Part shown: positions 52,565-63,782 of the stretch, piece by piece
How the letters are laid out: each line of letters opens with the position of its first letter
Numbering within the stretch: the first letter of the stretch is position 1
Source of the DNA: Polyangiaceae bacterium
GTDB lineage: Bacteria; Myxococcota_A; Polyangia; Polyangiales; Polyangiaceae
Reading direction: 5' to 3'
DNA length: 64,000 nt
Assembly: GCA_019637295.1 (NCBI GenBank)
Contig: JAHBVX010000001.1
Location: 967,501-1,031,500, forward strand
Notes under the pieces: generated by a model
Told to the model about the DNA's origin: nothing
Databases searched by the model: none
The model's input: the letters and a program-made list of their open reading frames with translations, nothing else
Program-made: the position numbers and the translations under genes

Positions 52565-53352
52565 AGGTCGCTCTGCACGGGGCGACCGGGCGGATGGGGC
52601 TGACCATCGCGCGGCTCTGTCACGCGGCGGAGGACCTGCAGATCGTCGGCGCCATCGCCGCCGATGGCGACCCGCAGCTCGGGCGGGACCTGGGCGAGCT
52701 AGCCGGCATGGGCGCGTTGGGTGTGGAGACCACGGCTGACGTGGCCGCCGGCCTGTTGGGGGCGGACGTGGTGATCGACTTCTCGGCCGCACCGGCGGTC
52801 GCCGGTCTCGCGGCCCTCGCTGCGCACCAGCAGGTGGCCTTGGTCAGCGGTACGACGAACCTGGGCCCGACCACTGAGCGCGCGCTGGATCGCGCGGCCG
52901 AGCGCGTGGCGGTGCTGTGGGCGCCCAACACCAGCCTCGGTGTGCAGGTGTTGGCTGAGCTCGTCCGAGACGCCGTGGCCAAGCTGGGTGCGGGCTATGA
53001 TGTCGAGATCGTGGAGCTGCACCACCGAAGAAAGACGGACGCACCGAGCGGCACCGCCAAGCGCCTGGCCCAGGCCGCTCGCGCGGCGCGCCCGGAGCTC
53101 TTGGATCGCTACGCGCGCGAGGGCGACACCGGCGCGCGCAAGGACGACGAGCTCGGGGTGTTCGGCGTGCGCGGTGGAGACGTCGTCGGTGACCACACCG
53201 TGTATCTGCTCGGCCCCGGCGAGCGGCTGGAGTTGAGCCACCGCGCCACCAGCCGCGAGCTATTCGCCCATGGGGCGCTCCGCGCCGCTCGCTTCCTGCT
53301 GGACAAGCCGCCCGGGCGGTACACTATTTCTGACGTTCTCGGCTCGGGATGA
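52561..53352 (+). CDS. dapB: 4-hydroxy-tetrahydrodipicolinate reductase DapB
   Basis: This reductase makes tetrahydrodipicolinate with NAD(P)H. The 263-residue protein has GATGRMG (nucleotide loop), VSGTTNLGP, APNTSLGV and the catalytic ELHHRRKTDAPSGTA. The GTG start lies in the dapA stop. Confidence 0.96.
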   Translation: MKVALHGATGRMGLTIARLCHAAEDLQIVGAIAADGDPQLGRDLGELAGMGALGVETTADVAAGLLGADVVIDFSAAPAVAGLAALAAHQQVALVSGTTNLGPTTERALDRAAERVAVLWAPNTSLGVQVLAELVRDAVAKLGAGYDVEIVELHHRRKTDAPSGTAKRLAQAARAARPELLDRYAREGDTGARKDDELGVFGVRGGDVVGDHTVYLLGPGERLELSHRATSRELFAHGALRAARFLLDKPPGRYTISDVLGSG

Positions 53353-53520
53353 GCAACTCCCGGCCTGCCAAGCTCTGATGAATCTGCACTCCTCTGGGAT
53401 TCTGCGACGTCCTTCGGCAGCGGTGACCTGGCAGCAGCCCTGCGCCCATGGGCTCGTGCCAAGGCTGCCCAAGTCGAGTCTCGGGTGAGGACGCGAAAGG
53501 CGCGGGCAGCGCCCACACCA

Positions 53521-54552
53521 ATGCAACGTGCCAAGACCCAGGTCAGCGTCGCGCTCGGCGTGCTCGCGCTCGGCTGCGGGAGCGCGCCCGGCTCGGAGCC
53601 CCCCCAGGTGCCCGTCCCTGTCGCCGAGTCGCGGCTCGAGCCGACTACGCCCAAGACCCCTGAGCAGCACTTTCGCGCGAACCTGCGCGACGCCGAGGCG
53701 CGCGCGCGGCAGCAGGGCTTCAGCGTGACAGAAGTGCTGCACCTCGACGGGCATCACGCGGCCATCCTGCTGTACGAGCCGGCCCAAGACTCCGCGCCCG
53801 CCACCCGACTCACGCGCTTCGAGGCGGTCAGCACCGCGCCCGGAGCAGTGGTGTCCGGTGAGAGCGGCATGGTCGAGCTACAGAAGACCCGCGGCGGCGG
53901 CCAGCTCTGGGATCTTCGGGGCGACGGCGCGCGGTTCGTCGTGCTCGGGCTGACGCCTTGCGGCGCAAGCTGCGGACAAGCCGAGCCCTTCGTGCTCGAG
54001 TTGCTCTCGGATCGCTTCGTCAGGGCCGAGCACTCGCCCACCTGTCCCACCTGCATCCAGGACTTCGATCGCGACCGCATCCCCGAGTTCTCATTTCGGT
54101 TGTTGGCGCTCAAGGTCGCGCCCTGCTCGCGGGTGTCGTGTGGGCCGAGCTACGGGCTAGAGGTGGAGGTCCGCGGCATCGAGTCGTGGGAAGGGGGGCG
54201 CTACGCCCGCGATCTTCGGGATTTCGTGCCGATCTACTTCGATCGGCTGCGGCGAGCCAAGCGCGACGGTGAGCGAGTGATGCGCGCGAAGCACAAGGGC
54301 GGACGCTGTCCGCTCACTGCCCTCAGGACCGCCGCGGAGCTCTACGTGTATGGGCGCCTGATTGGTGAGAGCGAGACCGACGCCCTGGCGAGCGCCGATG
54401 CGGTCATGCAGGGCTATGACGTCAAGCCCTGCAGCACCGAGTTCGATCTGCTCGCGCCGCCGAAGCCCTGGCCCGTGCTGCGCTCGGAGCTAGTCGCCGC
54501 CGAGCTCCCGCTACTGAAGCTCGAGCGGCGACGCCCGCCCGCTCGCCCGTAG
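53521..54552 (+). CDS. Predicted lipoprotein of unknown function
   Basis: From the ATG at 53521 the 343-residue product has a lipobox (VALGVLALGC). The mature part has cysteine pairs (PCGASC, CPTC, PCSRVSC, RCPL) and DFDRDRIPEF, a possible calcium-type Asp loop. Its C-terminal half is helical. No family is recognised. It converges on lgt with four bases between stops. Confidence 0.72.
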   Translation: MQRAKTQVSVALGVLALGCGSAPGSEPPQVPVPVAESRLEPTTPKTPEQHFRANLRDAEARARQQGFSVTEVLHLDGHHAAILLYEPAQDSAPATRLTRFEAVSTAPGAVVSGESGMVELQKTRGGGQLWDLRGDGARFVVLGLTPCGASCGQAEPFVLELLSDRFVRAEHSPTCPTCIQDFDRDRIPEFSFRLLALKVAPCSRVSCGPSYGLEVEVRGIESWEGGRYARDLRDFVPIYFDRLRRAKRDGERVMRAKHKGGRCPLTALRTAAELYVYGRLIGESETDALASADAVMQGYDVKPCSTEFDLLAPPKPWPVLRSELVAAELPLLKLERRRPPARP

Positions 54553-54556
54553 CTGG

Positions 54557-55639
54557 TCAGCGCTTCTTCTTGGGTTCGGGCCCCTTCGAGCTCTTCCCCG
54601 AAGGCTTGTCCGACTTGGACGTCTGCGCAGGTTTTGACTTGGCCTTGGGTTTGGGCGGCGGTGCGTCGTCGTCCGTCTCGTCGTCGTCCGTCTCGTCGTC
54701 GTCCGTCTCGTCGTCGTCCGTCTCGTCGTCGAGCGCCTCGTCCACGGCACGGCGATCCTCGTCGTCGTCCTCGTCGTCCCAGTCGTCGTCGTCGTCCTCG
54801 TCGTCCACCGCGGCGTGCCCGCCCGCGGGAGTCCAGCCCACGGGCAGACGGCGATTGAAGCTCCACCACAGCCCATAGAAGCCGAGCAGTGCGGCGGGGA
54901 TGCTCAGGTACTGACCCATCGTCAGGTACGCGGTGGGCTCGACCGTCTGGTGCTCCTTGAAGAACTCGATGACGAAGCGACCGGGAAAGTACAGCGCGAA
55001 GAACAGGGAGATCAGCGCCCCGCGCGGACGGTCTTCCTTGAGCTTCTTGTCGAACACGTACAGAGCCAACAGCACGACCAGTCCCAGCGCCACTTCGTAC
55101 AGCTGGCTGGGATGGCGCAGCGGAGGCTCGGGCACGCGATCGAAGCGCGGCAGTCGGACGCCCCAGCTCTGATCCGTGTGCTTGCCCACGATCTCCGAGT
55201 TGAAGAAGTTGCCTATCCGCACCAGCGTCGCGCCCAGCGCTGCCGAGAACGCGAAGCGGTCCGAGCCTTCCAGGAACGGGATGTGCCGCCGCTTGGTGAA
55301 CAAGTACATGGCCAGGATGAGGCCCAGCACGGCGCCGTGGCTCGCGAGACCCCCTTCCCAGATCCTGAGCACCCAGAGCGGATCCGCCAGGGCCTTGTCC
55401 AGGTCGTAGAACAGGACGTGACCGAGGCGCGAGCCGAGCAGCACGCCGAGCACGCCATAGACGATGAAGTCCCCTGCGTCTTCTTCGTCGCCGCCCCCCC
55501 GGGTGATTTGCCACTTCAAGAGCTGGTAGCCCCCGAGGAACACCAGCACGAACAGCAAGCTGTAGTAACGGAGGGCGACCCCGCCGATGCGGAAGAGCAC
55601 CGGATCGACGTCCCAAGTGAACGTAGGCACGTAGTTCAA
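54557..55639 (-). CDS. lgt: Prolipoprotein diacylglyceryl transferase Lgt with long charged tail
   Basis: Lgt moves diacylglycerol from phosphatidylglycerol to the lipobox cysteine of prolipoproteins, the first step of lipoprotein maturation. The membrane core (1-275) has H101 (ASHGAVLGL) and RIGNFFNSE with R141, as in E. coli. After residue 276 an 84-residue tail is added. It is first very acidic (DDDDDWDDEDDDE, then DDETD repeats), then Pro/Lys-rich. The repeats are four perfect 15-bp copies at 54671-54730. Such a tail is unusual for the family. The many lipoproteins in this window are its substrates. Confidence 0.93.
   Translation of the reverse strand: MNYVPTFTWDVDPVLFRIGGVALRYYSLLFVLVFLGGYQLLKWQITRGGGDEEDAGDFIVYGVLGVLLGSRLGHVLFYDLDKALADPLWVLRIWEGGLASHGAVLGLILAMYLFTKRRHIPFLEGSDRFAFSAALGATLVRIGNFFNSEIVGKHTDQSWGVRLPRFDRVPEPPLRHPSQLYEVALGLVVLLALYVFDKKLKEDRPRGALISLFFALYFPGRFVIEFFKEHQTVEPTAYLTMGQYLSIPAALLGFYGLWWSFNRRLPVGWTPAGGHAAVDDEDDDDDWDDEDDDEDRRAVDEALDDETDDDETDDDETDDDETDDDAPPPKPKAKSKPAQTSKSDKPSGKSSKGPEPKKKR
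54671..54730. repeat. Four perfect 15-bp tandem repeats within lgt
   Basis: The unit GTCCGTCTCGTCGTC is repeated four times without change. In the coding strand of lgt each copy adds the acidic pentapeptide DDETD. Copy number may vary between strains without changing the reading frame. Confidence 0.85.
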
Positions 55640-55708
55640 TCTCCCTGGGGCTCGATGCCCCGGCCCGAGCCTTCTAACGCGTTTCGCCTTGGCTCGCGAG
55701 CCCCGGGT

Positions 55709-56431
55709 TCAGCCGGCCCTGCCCGGGAAAACTCCCAGCTTTCCGAGGCTCAGAGCGACAGCCTCGGCCCAGCCTCGGTTGGCGCTGGGATTGGCCGGGC
55801 TCGGGTGCAAGATGGTCCCGATGCGGGGGCCGCCGCCTCCGAGCGCAGCCAGGGCCCGGCGCTCCGCGAAGCCACCCACGCCCACGACCAGCTCGGGCTC
55901 GAGCAGCGCGACGACTCGTCGGAGCGCGTCGTCGCAGAGCGCGAACAGCGCTTGCCGCTCAGCCTCTGGCAGCTTGTCGGGGGTCCGATTGCGGCCGCTC
56001 GCTTCCATGAACGCCAGCGGACAGTAGTTGACCACGAAGCATTCGCGAAAGAACGTTTCCGCGTCGCCATAGGCACTCTGGAAGTAGCTCCACAGCCGCT
56101 TGCCGCTGACCTCCGAGCGGGTGCAGGCAAAGCCTTCGATCGGTCGCTTGGGATGCTCCGGCACGGGTCGAGACACGGGCCCTTCGATGCCGAGAAACTC
56201 GCGAACGTGATGGATCTCGCCGAAGGGCACGCCGGTCTGCGCCATGCCGTAGGGTCCCGGGTTCATGCCCAGGAAGATCACCCGCTTGCGGCCCGCTCCC
56301 CACCTCTGGAGATAGCTCTCGTGGGGTGCGCGCGCGTAGCGCAGCGGATTGTAGACGTGGGTCACGGGGGAGGCGAACGTCAGTCGCTCCACGTCTCGAC
56401 ACAGCTTGCGACTGAGACGCACCAGGTCCAT
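55709..56431 (-). CDS. SMUG1-type uracil-DNA glycosylase
   Basis: The 240-residue protein carries the two diagnostic SMUG1 motifs: GMNPGPYGMAQTGVPFGE (water-activating N of GMNP) and HPSPANPSANRGW. The WSYFQSAYGDAETFFREC and VVNYCPLAFMEASG segments complete the fold. SMUG1 removes uracil and 5-hydroxymethyluracil from DNA. It was first known from animals and is found only in scattered bacteria. The gene is 69 bp downstream of lgt's start side and probably independent. Confidence 0.92.
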   Translation of the reverse strand: MDLVRLSRKLCRDVERLTFASPVTHVYNPLRYARAPHESYLQRWGAGRKRVIFLGMNPGPYGMAQTGVPFGEIHHVREFLGIEGPVSRPVPEHPKRPIEGFACTRSEVSGKRLWSYFQSAYGDAETFFRECFVVNYCPLAFMEASGRNRTPDKLPEAERQALFALCDDALRRVVALLEPELVVGVGGFAERRALAALGGGGPRIGTILHPSPANPSANRGWAEAVALSLGKLGVFPGRAG

Positions 56432-56480
56432 CGCGCCAGGCTACCTCACCGCTGGCGTTTCGCGGCCACGCAGTTTCGGA

Positions 56481-56927
56481 TCAGAGCCAACCGAGCGCCA
56501 GCGCCGTCGTGAGCGCCAGCACGCCCCCGAGCGCCAACACGAGGGCTGCAGCGACGCGCGTGCCCGCGCGATCCATGGGCAGGACCACTGGTTCGGTTGC
56601 CGGGAACACCCAGCGTTCGGCGATGGCTGGCGTCGGTGCGGGACTCGCGGGGGACAGCACGGGGATGATGCGGGCGACGTCCTCGTCTTCGGGCTCGTCG
56701 CAGGGGATGATGGGCAGCGCACCGCTCGGCGGAGGCTCACTCCAGCGCTCGGGATGAAATGGGTCGGACAGCGGCCCCGCTTCTCGTGCGCTGTCGTACA
56801 CGCTCGGCAACGTATGGCGCTGCGGCTCCGGCTGCGGCACGACGGCCGGCATGCCGACGATCGTGCCACCTGCGGCGAGTCGGAGCAGCGGCTGCTGGCT
56901 AGACGGGGCGGAGGTGGGCGCGTTCAT
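56481..56927 (-). CDS. Pro-rich protein with C-terminal membrane anchor
   Basis: The ATG at 56927 is preceded by GAGGGGG, a good ribosome site. The 148-residue product is Pro/Ser/Glu-rich and low in structure for about 120 residues and ends in a single hydrophobic segment (VAAALVLALGGVLALTTALALGWL region). That makes a tail-anchored layout with a cytosolic N-terminus. No family is recognised. Confidence 0.65.
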   Translation of the reverse strand: MNAPTSAPSSQQPLLRLAAGGTIVGMPAVVPQPEPQRHTLPSVYDSAREAGPLSDPFHPERWSEPPPSGALPIIPCDEPEDEDVARIIPVLSPASPAPTPAIAERWVFPATEPVVLPMDRAGTRVAAALVLALGGVLALTTALALGWL

Positions 56928-58469
56928 GGCCCCCTCATTACGCCCCACGACCCGGTCTCCTTCCCCGCGCTTTTGCTAGCATGGCGCCGTGCACAAAGGC
57001 GCTCCCCTCGCGGTGATGCTCCTCGGGCTCGCCGGCTGTCCCGGGCCGGTCGCGCCGTCGCGCCCGCCGCCGCCCGCGCCGCCGCCAACCCCGAGGCCCC
57101 CGCCGCCGCCCGCGCCGAGCCCAGCGCCCCCGGCGCCTCACGCGGAGGGCAGCCTGGGAGCGAAGCGGCCGCTGGCGTTCGAGTTCGCCTCTCCGGTGGC
57201 GAGCTGGGTCATCTTCTGCCAGGCGCGCGGCGACGCGCCGGACGAGCCACTGGTGCGCACGCTGCTGCTCGCCAAAGGGGGCGCGCGGCCCATCGTCGAG
57301 CTCTTGGCGCGGGATCCCCGCGGTCGATACCTCGTGGTCGAGACCGCCGACGCCGTGTCGCTGCTCGACACCTTCAGCGGCAAAGCCCACGAGCTGGACC
57401 GCACGACCTTCGACTCCCGCGCCGACGAGTCCCGCCACGGCGAGCATCGCGCGCTCGCGTTCGATGCCGAAGGCAAGCGACTGGCGCGCCTCACGCGTTC
57501 CCCGAAGGGAGCCAGCGTGGTGCTGCGCGAGCTCGCAAACGGAACGGAGCGAGCGCTGCCGCTGGGACCCGGGGAGGTCTGGCGCATCGAGTTCGACGCC
57601 AGCGGGAGCTCGCTCGTGGCGCATGTGGTGACGCAAGACACGAACGGCGACGGTGCGCTCCGCTGGCCCGTACCCCCGCGCAGCTCGCCGCTCCCCTGTC
57701 CTGGGCCCCTGCCGACGCTGGTAGCGCGGGCGCAGGCTGGTGACGCCGTCGTCCCGCGGGTGCTCGACCTCGCGACAGGCCGCGTTCGCGATCGTCCCGA
57801 ACTAGTAGCGCGCCTGGCGACGGCGGATGTCGTACGCGACGATCAGGGCAGGCTAGCGCTCGAGTCGTCGGGGGGCGTGGTGCCGCTCACCGACGACGCG
57901 TGCAAGGGCCGCGTGTTCGCCGCCGACGCTGTCCGGGCGCGGCTGCTGGTCGCCTGCGCTGGCCTGGGTGTTCGCGCCCCGGTGCTGGCAGTCTCGCGCA
58001 GCGGCGCCCGGTCGTTGGACGTGACCGTTGGGCACGTCCCCGTCGACGCACGGCCGGCCTGGGGCCAGCGACTCGTCGCGCTACACCCTGGCAGCAGCGC
58101 GGCGCTGTTCGACTGGGAGACGGACACGCTCCACCCGCTCGGCGCTGGCAGGTTGGTGCTCGCTCGCCGGGGCTCGGGCGCGCTGGTCAGGGACGGGCGT
58201 CGACTCGCCCACGTGCGCGTGGATGGTGAGCAGCTCTCCAGCACCCTGGTGGCGAGCGATCTCGACGCGGTGGGGGAGCTGCTCGAGGGCACCCACCACA
58301 CGCTCGTGACCCCCTGGGTGGTCGAGACGGAGACGGGCTCGATCCTCGGCCGCGCCCCGGGGTTCCCGCTGGCGCTCGATGATCGGGGGCGCGTGTTGGT
58401 GGCCGAGGGCGGGGAGGCGGAGGGCCGGCTCGTGCTCGGCCCGCTGCGCTACCTGCCCCCGACCCCGGC

Positions 58470-60503
<2,034 letters not shown>

Positions 60504-60562
60504 GATCCAATCCTCTGCTGCTACGGAGAAACCCCGGGAATTCTCCGAGCTTGACGCGGCGG

Positions 60563-60592
60563 ACGCTACCAGAGGGCATTTTCTCGTGTCAA
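60563..60592 (-). promoter_or_regulatory. Predicted promoter of the OmpA-TSP3 gene
   Basis: On the minus strand TTGACA (60592-60587), an 18-base spacer and TAGCGT (60568-60563) form a sigma70-like promoter about 60 bp upstream of the start at 60503. Confidence 0.5.
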
Positions 60593-60645
60593 CGCGATGC
60601 GGCGGGCCCAAGTCCCCGGAGTTCTGCTAGTCTATTTCAGCCGTC

Positions 60646-61242
60646 GTGGCCTTGCGGGCACACACCCTCCCGGTCGTCTGGACCGCCTGCATCTTGATGG
60701 TGGCCGGGCAGGTGCAGGCGCAACCCTCGCCCGAGCCCCCGGGCTCCGCCGCGAGCGAACGTCGCGCCGCCTTCATCGGCGTCGTCGGCGCCCTCGCGCT
60801 GGTCATCGGGGTGGCGGGAGCCTACCTGACCTTTCGGACCCGTCGGGTCCGGCCGCCCGCGCGTACCCCGCCGAGGCTGGCGCCCTTGATCGCGCCGGAG
60901 CGCCGATCCCGCATGATTTGCCCGACCTGTCGCCAAGACTACGAGCCTGGCCATCGATTCTGCGAGCAGGACGGCAATCGCTTGGTCGACTTGCCGGACG
61001 ACGGAGCGCTGCGAGGCCCGACCGGCGCGGTGTGCCCCACCTGCAGCCACGGCTACGATCCCGGAGTGGCCGTCTGCCCGTCCGACGGCGACGAGCTGGT
61101 GCCCTGGGCGCTCGCGAAGGCCGCCCCAGCGGACGCCCGCGACGGGGCAGACCACAAGATCTGCCCGACCTGCGGCAGCCGCTACTCCGGCGCCTCGGGC
61201 TTCTGCTGCGAGGACGGGACCGCGCTGGTCCTCATCAACTGA
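60646..61242 (+). CDS. Membrane protein with three zinc-ribbon repeats
   Basis: The 198-residue protein (GTG start) has a signal-like N-terminus, a second TM helix (FIGVVGALALVIGVAGAYLTF) and then a cytosolic part with three cysteine modules. These read CPTCRQDYEPGHRFCEQDG, CPTCSHGYDPGVAVCPSDG and CPTCGSRYSGASGFCCEDG. Each has the CPxC...Y...C..DG form also seen at the N-terminus of the kinase at 27838-29574. It may be a membrane-bound adaptor. It is followed 64 bp later by the GltJ-like gene. Confidence 0.8.
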   Translation: MALRAHTLPVVWTACILMVAGQVQAQPSPEPPGSAASERRAAFIGVVGALALVIGVAGAYLTFRTRRVRPPARTPPRLAPLIAPERRSRMICPTCRQDYEPGHRFCEQDGNRLVDLPDDGALRGPTGAVCPTCSHGYDPGVAVCPSDGDELVPWALAKAAPADARDGADHKICPTCGSRYSGASGFCCEDGTALVLIN

Positions 61243-61306
61243 GCCGAGCAGCGCCTTCGAAAATCACCCTGGAGTCTGGTAACATCACGAGTCTAGCGGA
61301 AGCCAC

Positions 61307-62947
61307 ATGAAGATCACCTGTCACTCCTGCGGCGCGAAGTACGCGATCGCCGACGAGAAGGTTCGCGGGCGCCGCGTCAAGGTACGCTGCAAGAGCTGCA
61401 AGACCGCGATCGTGGTCGACGGATACTCGGCCGAAGCCGAGGGGGGTGAGTACGGCGGTGGCGGCGATGAAGAAGACTCCACTCGCGTGCACGCCCCCGC
61501 GTTCGCAGCGCCCACGGGCGGCAGCTGGAGCGTCAACCTGACGGACACCGACCAGCGTACGATGACCAGCGAGGAGATCGTGGCCGCCTGGCACGCCGGG
61601 GAGCTGCCCCAAGACTCCTTCGTGTGGCGGGAGGGTATGGACGACTGGCTCGGTGTCTTCGACGTGCCCGAGCTGGCCAGCGCGCTCAGCTCGGCGCCCG
61701 CGCAGAGCCCGTATGCGCCCCCCCAGGCGCCTTACGCCGCCCCGCAGTTCGCTGCCCCGCCGCCGTCCGTTCCCCCACCCGCCGCGGCCCCGTTCGGCGG
61801 AGGGTTTGGACTGTCAGCAGACCCTCAGCCAGCGCGGGTAACCGGCGGCCGCGCCCAGGTCGAGCGGGATCTGTTCGGAGCGGCTGCGGCAGCTGGCGGC
61901 GAGGCGGATCCCGGCATGGCCGTGCAGCCGGGAGCTACCGGCTACGACCAGCGCATGACCGGCGCACGCAACGAGAACAGCGTGCTCTTCTCCCTCGACG
62001 CGCTCAAGGCAGGCATCGGCCCCGCCGCTACCAAGAGTGCACCGGCCGTGTCCAAGCCGAGCGACGACAAGGCGAACCTCGACGATCTGATGGGGATGGG
62101 TGGCGGCGGCACCAACGCGCTGTTCGGCCTGGCCCAGAATCAGTCTCTCCTGAGCGCGCCACCGCCGCCTCCGGAGCCGCCGCCGCGCCCAGCGTTCCCC
62201 AGCGATCCGGCCCTGGGGGCCGCGGCGAGCATCGCCCCGGGCATGATGCCACCGGCTCGCAACAACAAGCTCGTCTTCGCGCTCGGCGGAGCGGTCGCGC
62301 TGCTCTTGGTGGTGGTCGCGGTGTTGGCGCTCGCGTTCATGGGCGGCAAGGACGACGAGAAGGTGGCCAAGGCCGACTCCGGCGAGAAGAGCGGCAAGAA
62401 GGACGACACCAAGAGCGGCGCCGCGGAGGCCGACGAGCCGAACAAGGAAGAACCGGCGAACAAGGAAGAAGCGACGAACAAGGACGAGCCGGCGAACAAG
62501 GACGAGCCCGCCGCGACCGACTCCACGGTCAAGAAAGAGGTCAGCGAGGAAGACAAGAAGCGCTTCGCCGAGGCCCAGAAGAAGAAGGAAGAGGAGAAGA
62601 CCGCCGCCGCTGCCGCCGGGACGACGACTGCCAAGACCGAGGCCGTGGCGAAGAAGGAAGAGCCATCGACTGGGGTGGCCTCCTTCAACAAGCAGGCTGC
62701 CATCGCCGCGCTGAGTTCGGCAGCTTCCGCGGCGACCCGCTGCAAGCGCCCGGATGGGCCCACGGGCTCGGGTAAGGCCATCGTCACGTTCGCTCCGAGC
62801 GGGCGCGTGACCAGCGCGAACATCACCGGCGGCTCCTTCGGCGGCTCGCCCGTGGGTGGCTGCATTTCCGGTGTGTTCCGCAGCGCGCGCGTGCCTGCGT
62901 TCAGTGGAGACTCGGTCACGGTTTCCAAGGGCTTCAACATCCCCTGA
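61307..62947 (+). CDS. GltJ/AgmX-like protein: MJ0042 zinc ribbon, GYF domain, TM, C-terminal AgmX/PglI domain
   Basis: The 546-residue protein begins with an MJ0042-type zinc ribbon (C5, C8, C28, C31). A GYF_2-like domain follows (about 73-125, SWSVNLTDTDQRTMTSEEIV...FVWREGMDDW), then a Pro/Ala-rich linker and one TM helix (about 321-346). A Lys/Glu-rich periplasmic spacer leads to a C-terminal AgmX/PglI-type domain with two cysteines (TRCKRPDG...GGCISGVFRSARVPAF). In Myxococcus xanthus GltJ has this order and its cytosolic zinc ribbon and GYF domain contact the polarity GTPase MglA. No other glt or agl gene is near here. Confidence 0.88.
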   Translation: MKITCHSCGAKYAIADEKVRGRRVKVRCKSCKTAIVVDGYSAEAEGGEYGGGGDEEDSTRVHAPAFAAPTGGSWSVNLTDTDQRTMTSEEIVAAWHAGELPQDSFVWREGMDDWLGVFDVPELASALSSAPAQSPYAPPQAPYAAPQFAAPPPSVPPPAAAPFGGGFGLSADPQPARVTGGRAQVERDLFGAAAAAGGEADPGMAVQPGATGYDQRMTGARNENSVLFSLDALKAGIGPAATKSAPAVSKPSDDKANLDDLMGMGGGGTNALFGLAQNQSLLSAPPPPPEPPPRPAFPSDPALGAAASIAPGMMPPARNNKLVFALGGAVALLLVVVAVLALAFMGGKDDEKVAKADSGEKSGKKDDTKSGAAEADEPNKEEPANKEEATNKDEPANKDEPAATDSTVKKEVSEEDKKRFAEAQKKKEEEKTAAAAAGTTTAKTEAVAKKEEPSTGVASFNKQAAIAALSSAASAATRCKRPDGPTGSGKAIVTFAPSGRVTSANITGGSFGGSPVGGCISGVFRSARVPAFSGDSVTVSKGFNIP

Positions 62948-62971
62948 GCCCCGCACGGTGACGCACCGGCC

Positions 62972-62992
62972 GGGCTGCGCTACGCGCAGCCC
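62972..62992 (+). other. Perfect hairpin directly before the SDR start codon
   Basis: Arms GGGCTGCGC and GCGCAGCCC pair perfectly around TAC and end one base before the ATG at 62993. There is no T-run for a classical terminator and no ribosome site between the hairpin and the ATG. It may end the GltJ-like transcript or mask the next start. Confidence 0.5.
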
Positions 62993-63751
62993 ATGCATGT
63001 GTGTGTCACCGGAGCGTCGGCGGGCATCGGCGAGGGGTTGGCGCGAGCCTTCGCAGCGAGAGGCGCGAGCCTCTCGCTGCTCGCGCGACGTAAAGAGCGA
63101 CTCGAGGTGCTGGCGGCAGAGCTCGGGGATGCCACCCTGGCGCTCGAGGCCGATCTCGTGGACCCGAAGCGGGCCGAGGCCAGCGTGGTGGCAGCAGAGG
63201 CAGCGCTCGGACCGATCGACGTGCTCGTCAACAACGCCGGAGTACAGATCGTGGCGGCCGCCGAGCGGACGGACCCGGACGCCGGCGAAGCGCTGCTGTC
63301 GCTCAACGTGGCCACACCGCTGCGGCTCATCCGCCACGTGCTGCCCGGCATGCTCGCGCGCAAGGGCGGCACGATCGTCAACGTCGCGTCGATGGCTGCG
63401 CTCTCTCCGGTCCCCGGGATGCTGTACTACAACGCATCCAAGGGCGGTCTCGCCAACGCGTCCGAGGCGCTCCGGGGTGAGCTGGCAGGCACCGGGGTCA
63501 ACGTCGTGACGGTGTACCCGGGCCCGGTGCACACCGACATGGGTGCGCGCGCGATCGTGCGCTACGAACAGACCCTCGCGGCGCGCCTCGCGCCCTGGGG
63601 AACGGTGGACGAGCTGTCGAAGCTCGTCGTCGCTGCGGTCGAGCGGGGCCGCGCGCGCGTCATCTACCCGCGCTCGTACGCGGCGTCGCTCCACTTCCCG
63701 AATCTCTCGCGCTGGTTGTCGCTCAAGCTGGCGCCCGCACTGCGCGACTGA
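62993..63751 (+). CDS. Short-chain dehydrogenase/reductase
   Basis: The 252-residue SDR has the nucleotide motif TGASAGIGEGLARAF, NNAG, NVASMAA (catalytic Ser region) and YNASKGG (YxxxK), with PGPVHTDMG after it. It is a classical SDR; the Arg pair after the first strand (LLARRKERLE) suggests NADP(H). The substrate cannot be told from the sequence; the C-terminal RVIYPRSYAASLHFPNLSRW is like cholesterol- or lipid-linked SDRs. The start may be the ATG at 62993 or the GTG two codons later, as neither has a ribosome site. Confidence 0.9.
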   Translation: MHVCVTGASAGIGEGLARAFAARGASLSLLARRKERLEVLAAELGDATLALEADLVDPKRAEASVVAAEAALGPIDVLVNNAGVQIVAAAERTDPDAGEALLSLNVATPLRLIRHVLPGMLARKGGTIVNVASMAALSPVPGMLYYNASKGGLANASEALRGELAGTGVNVVTVYPGPVHTDMGARAIVRYEQTLAARLAPWGTVDELSKLVVAAVERGRARVIYPRSYAASLHFPNLSRWLSLKLAPALRD

Positions 63752-63782
63752 CCTCGGGTGGCCGCCGGGCTAGGCTCGCGTC

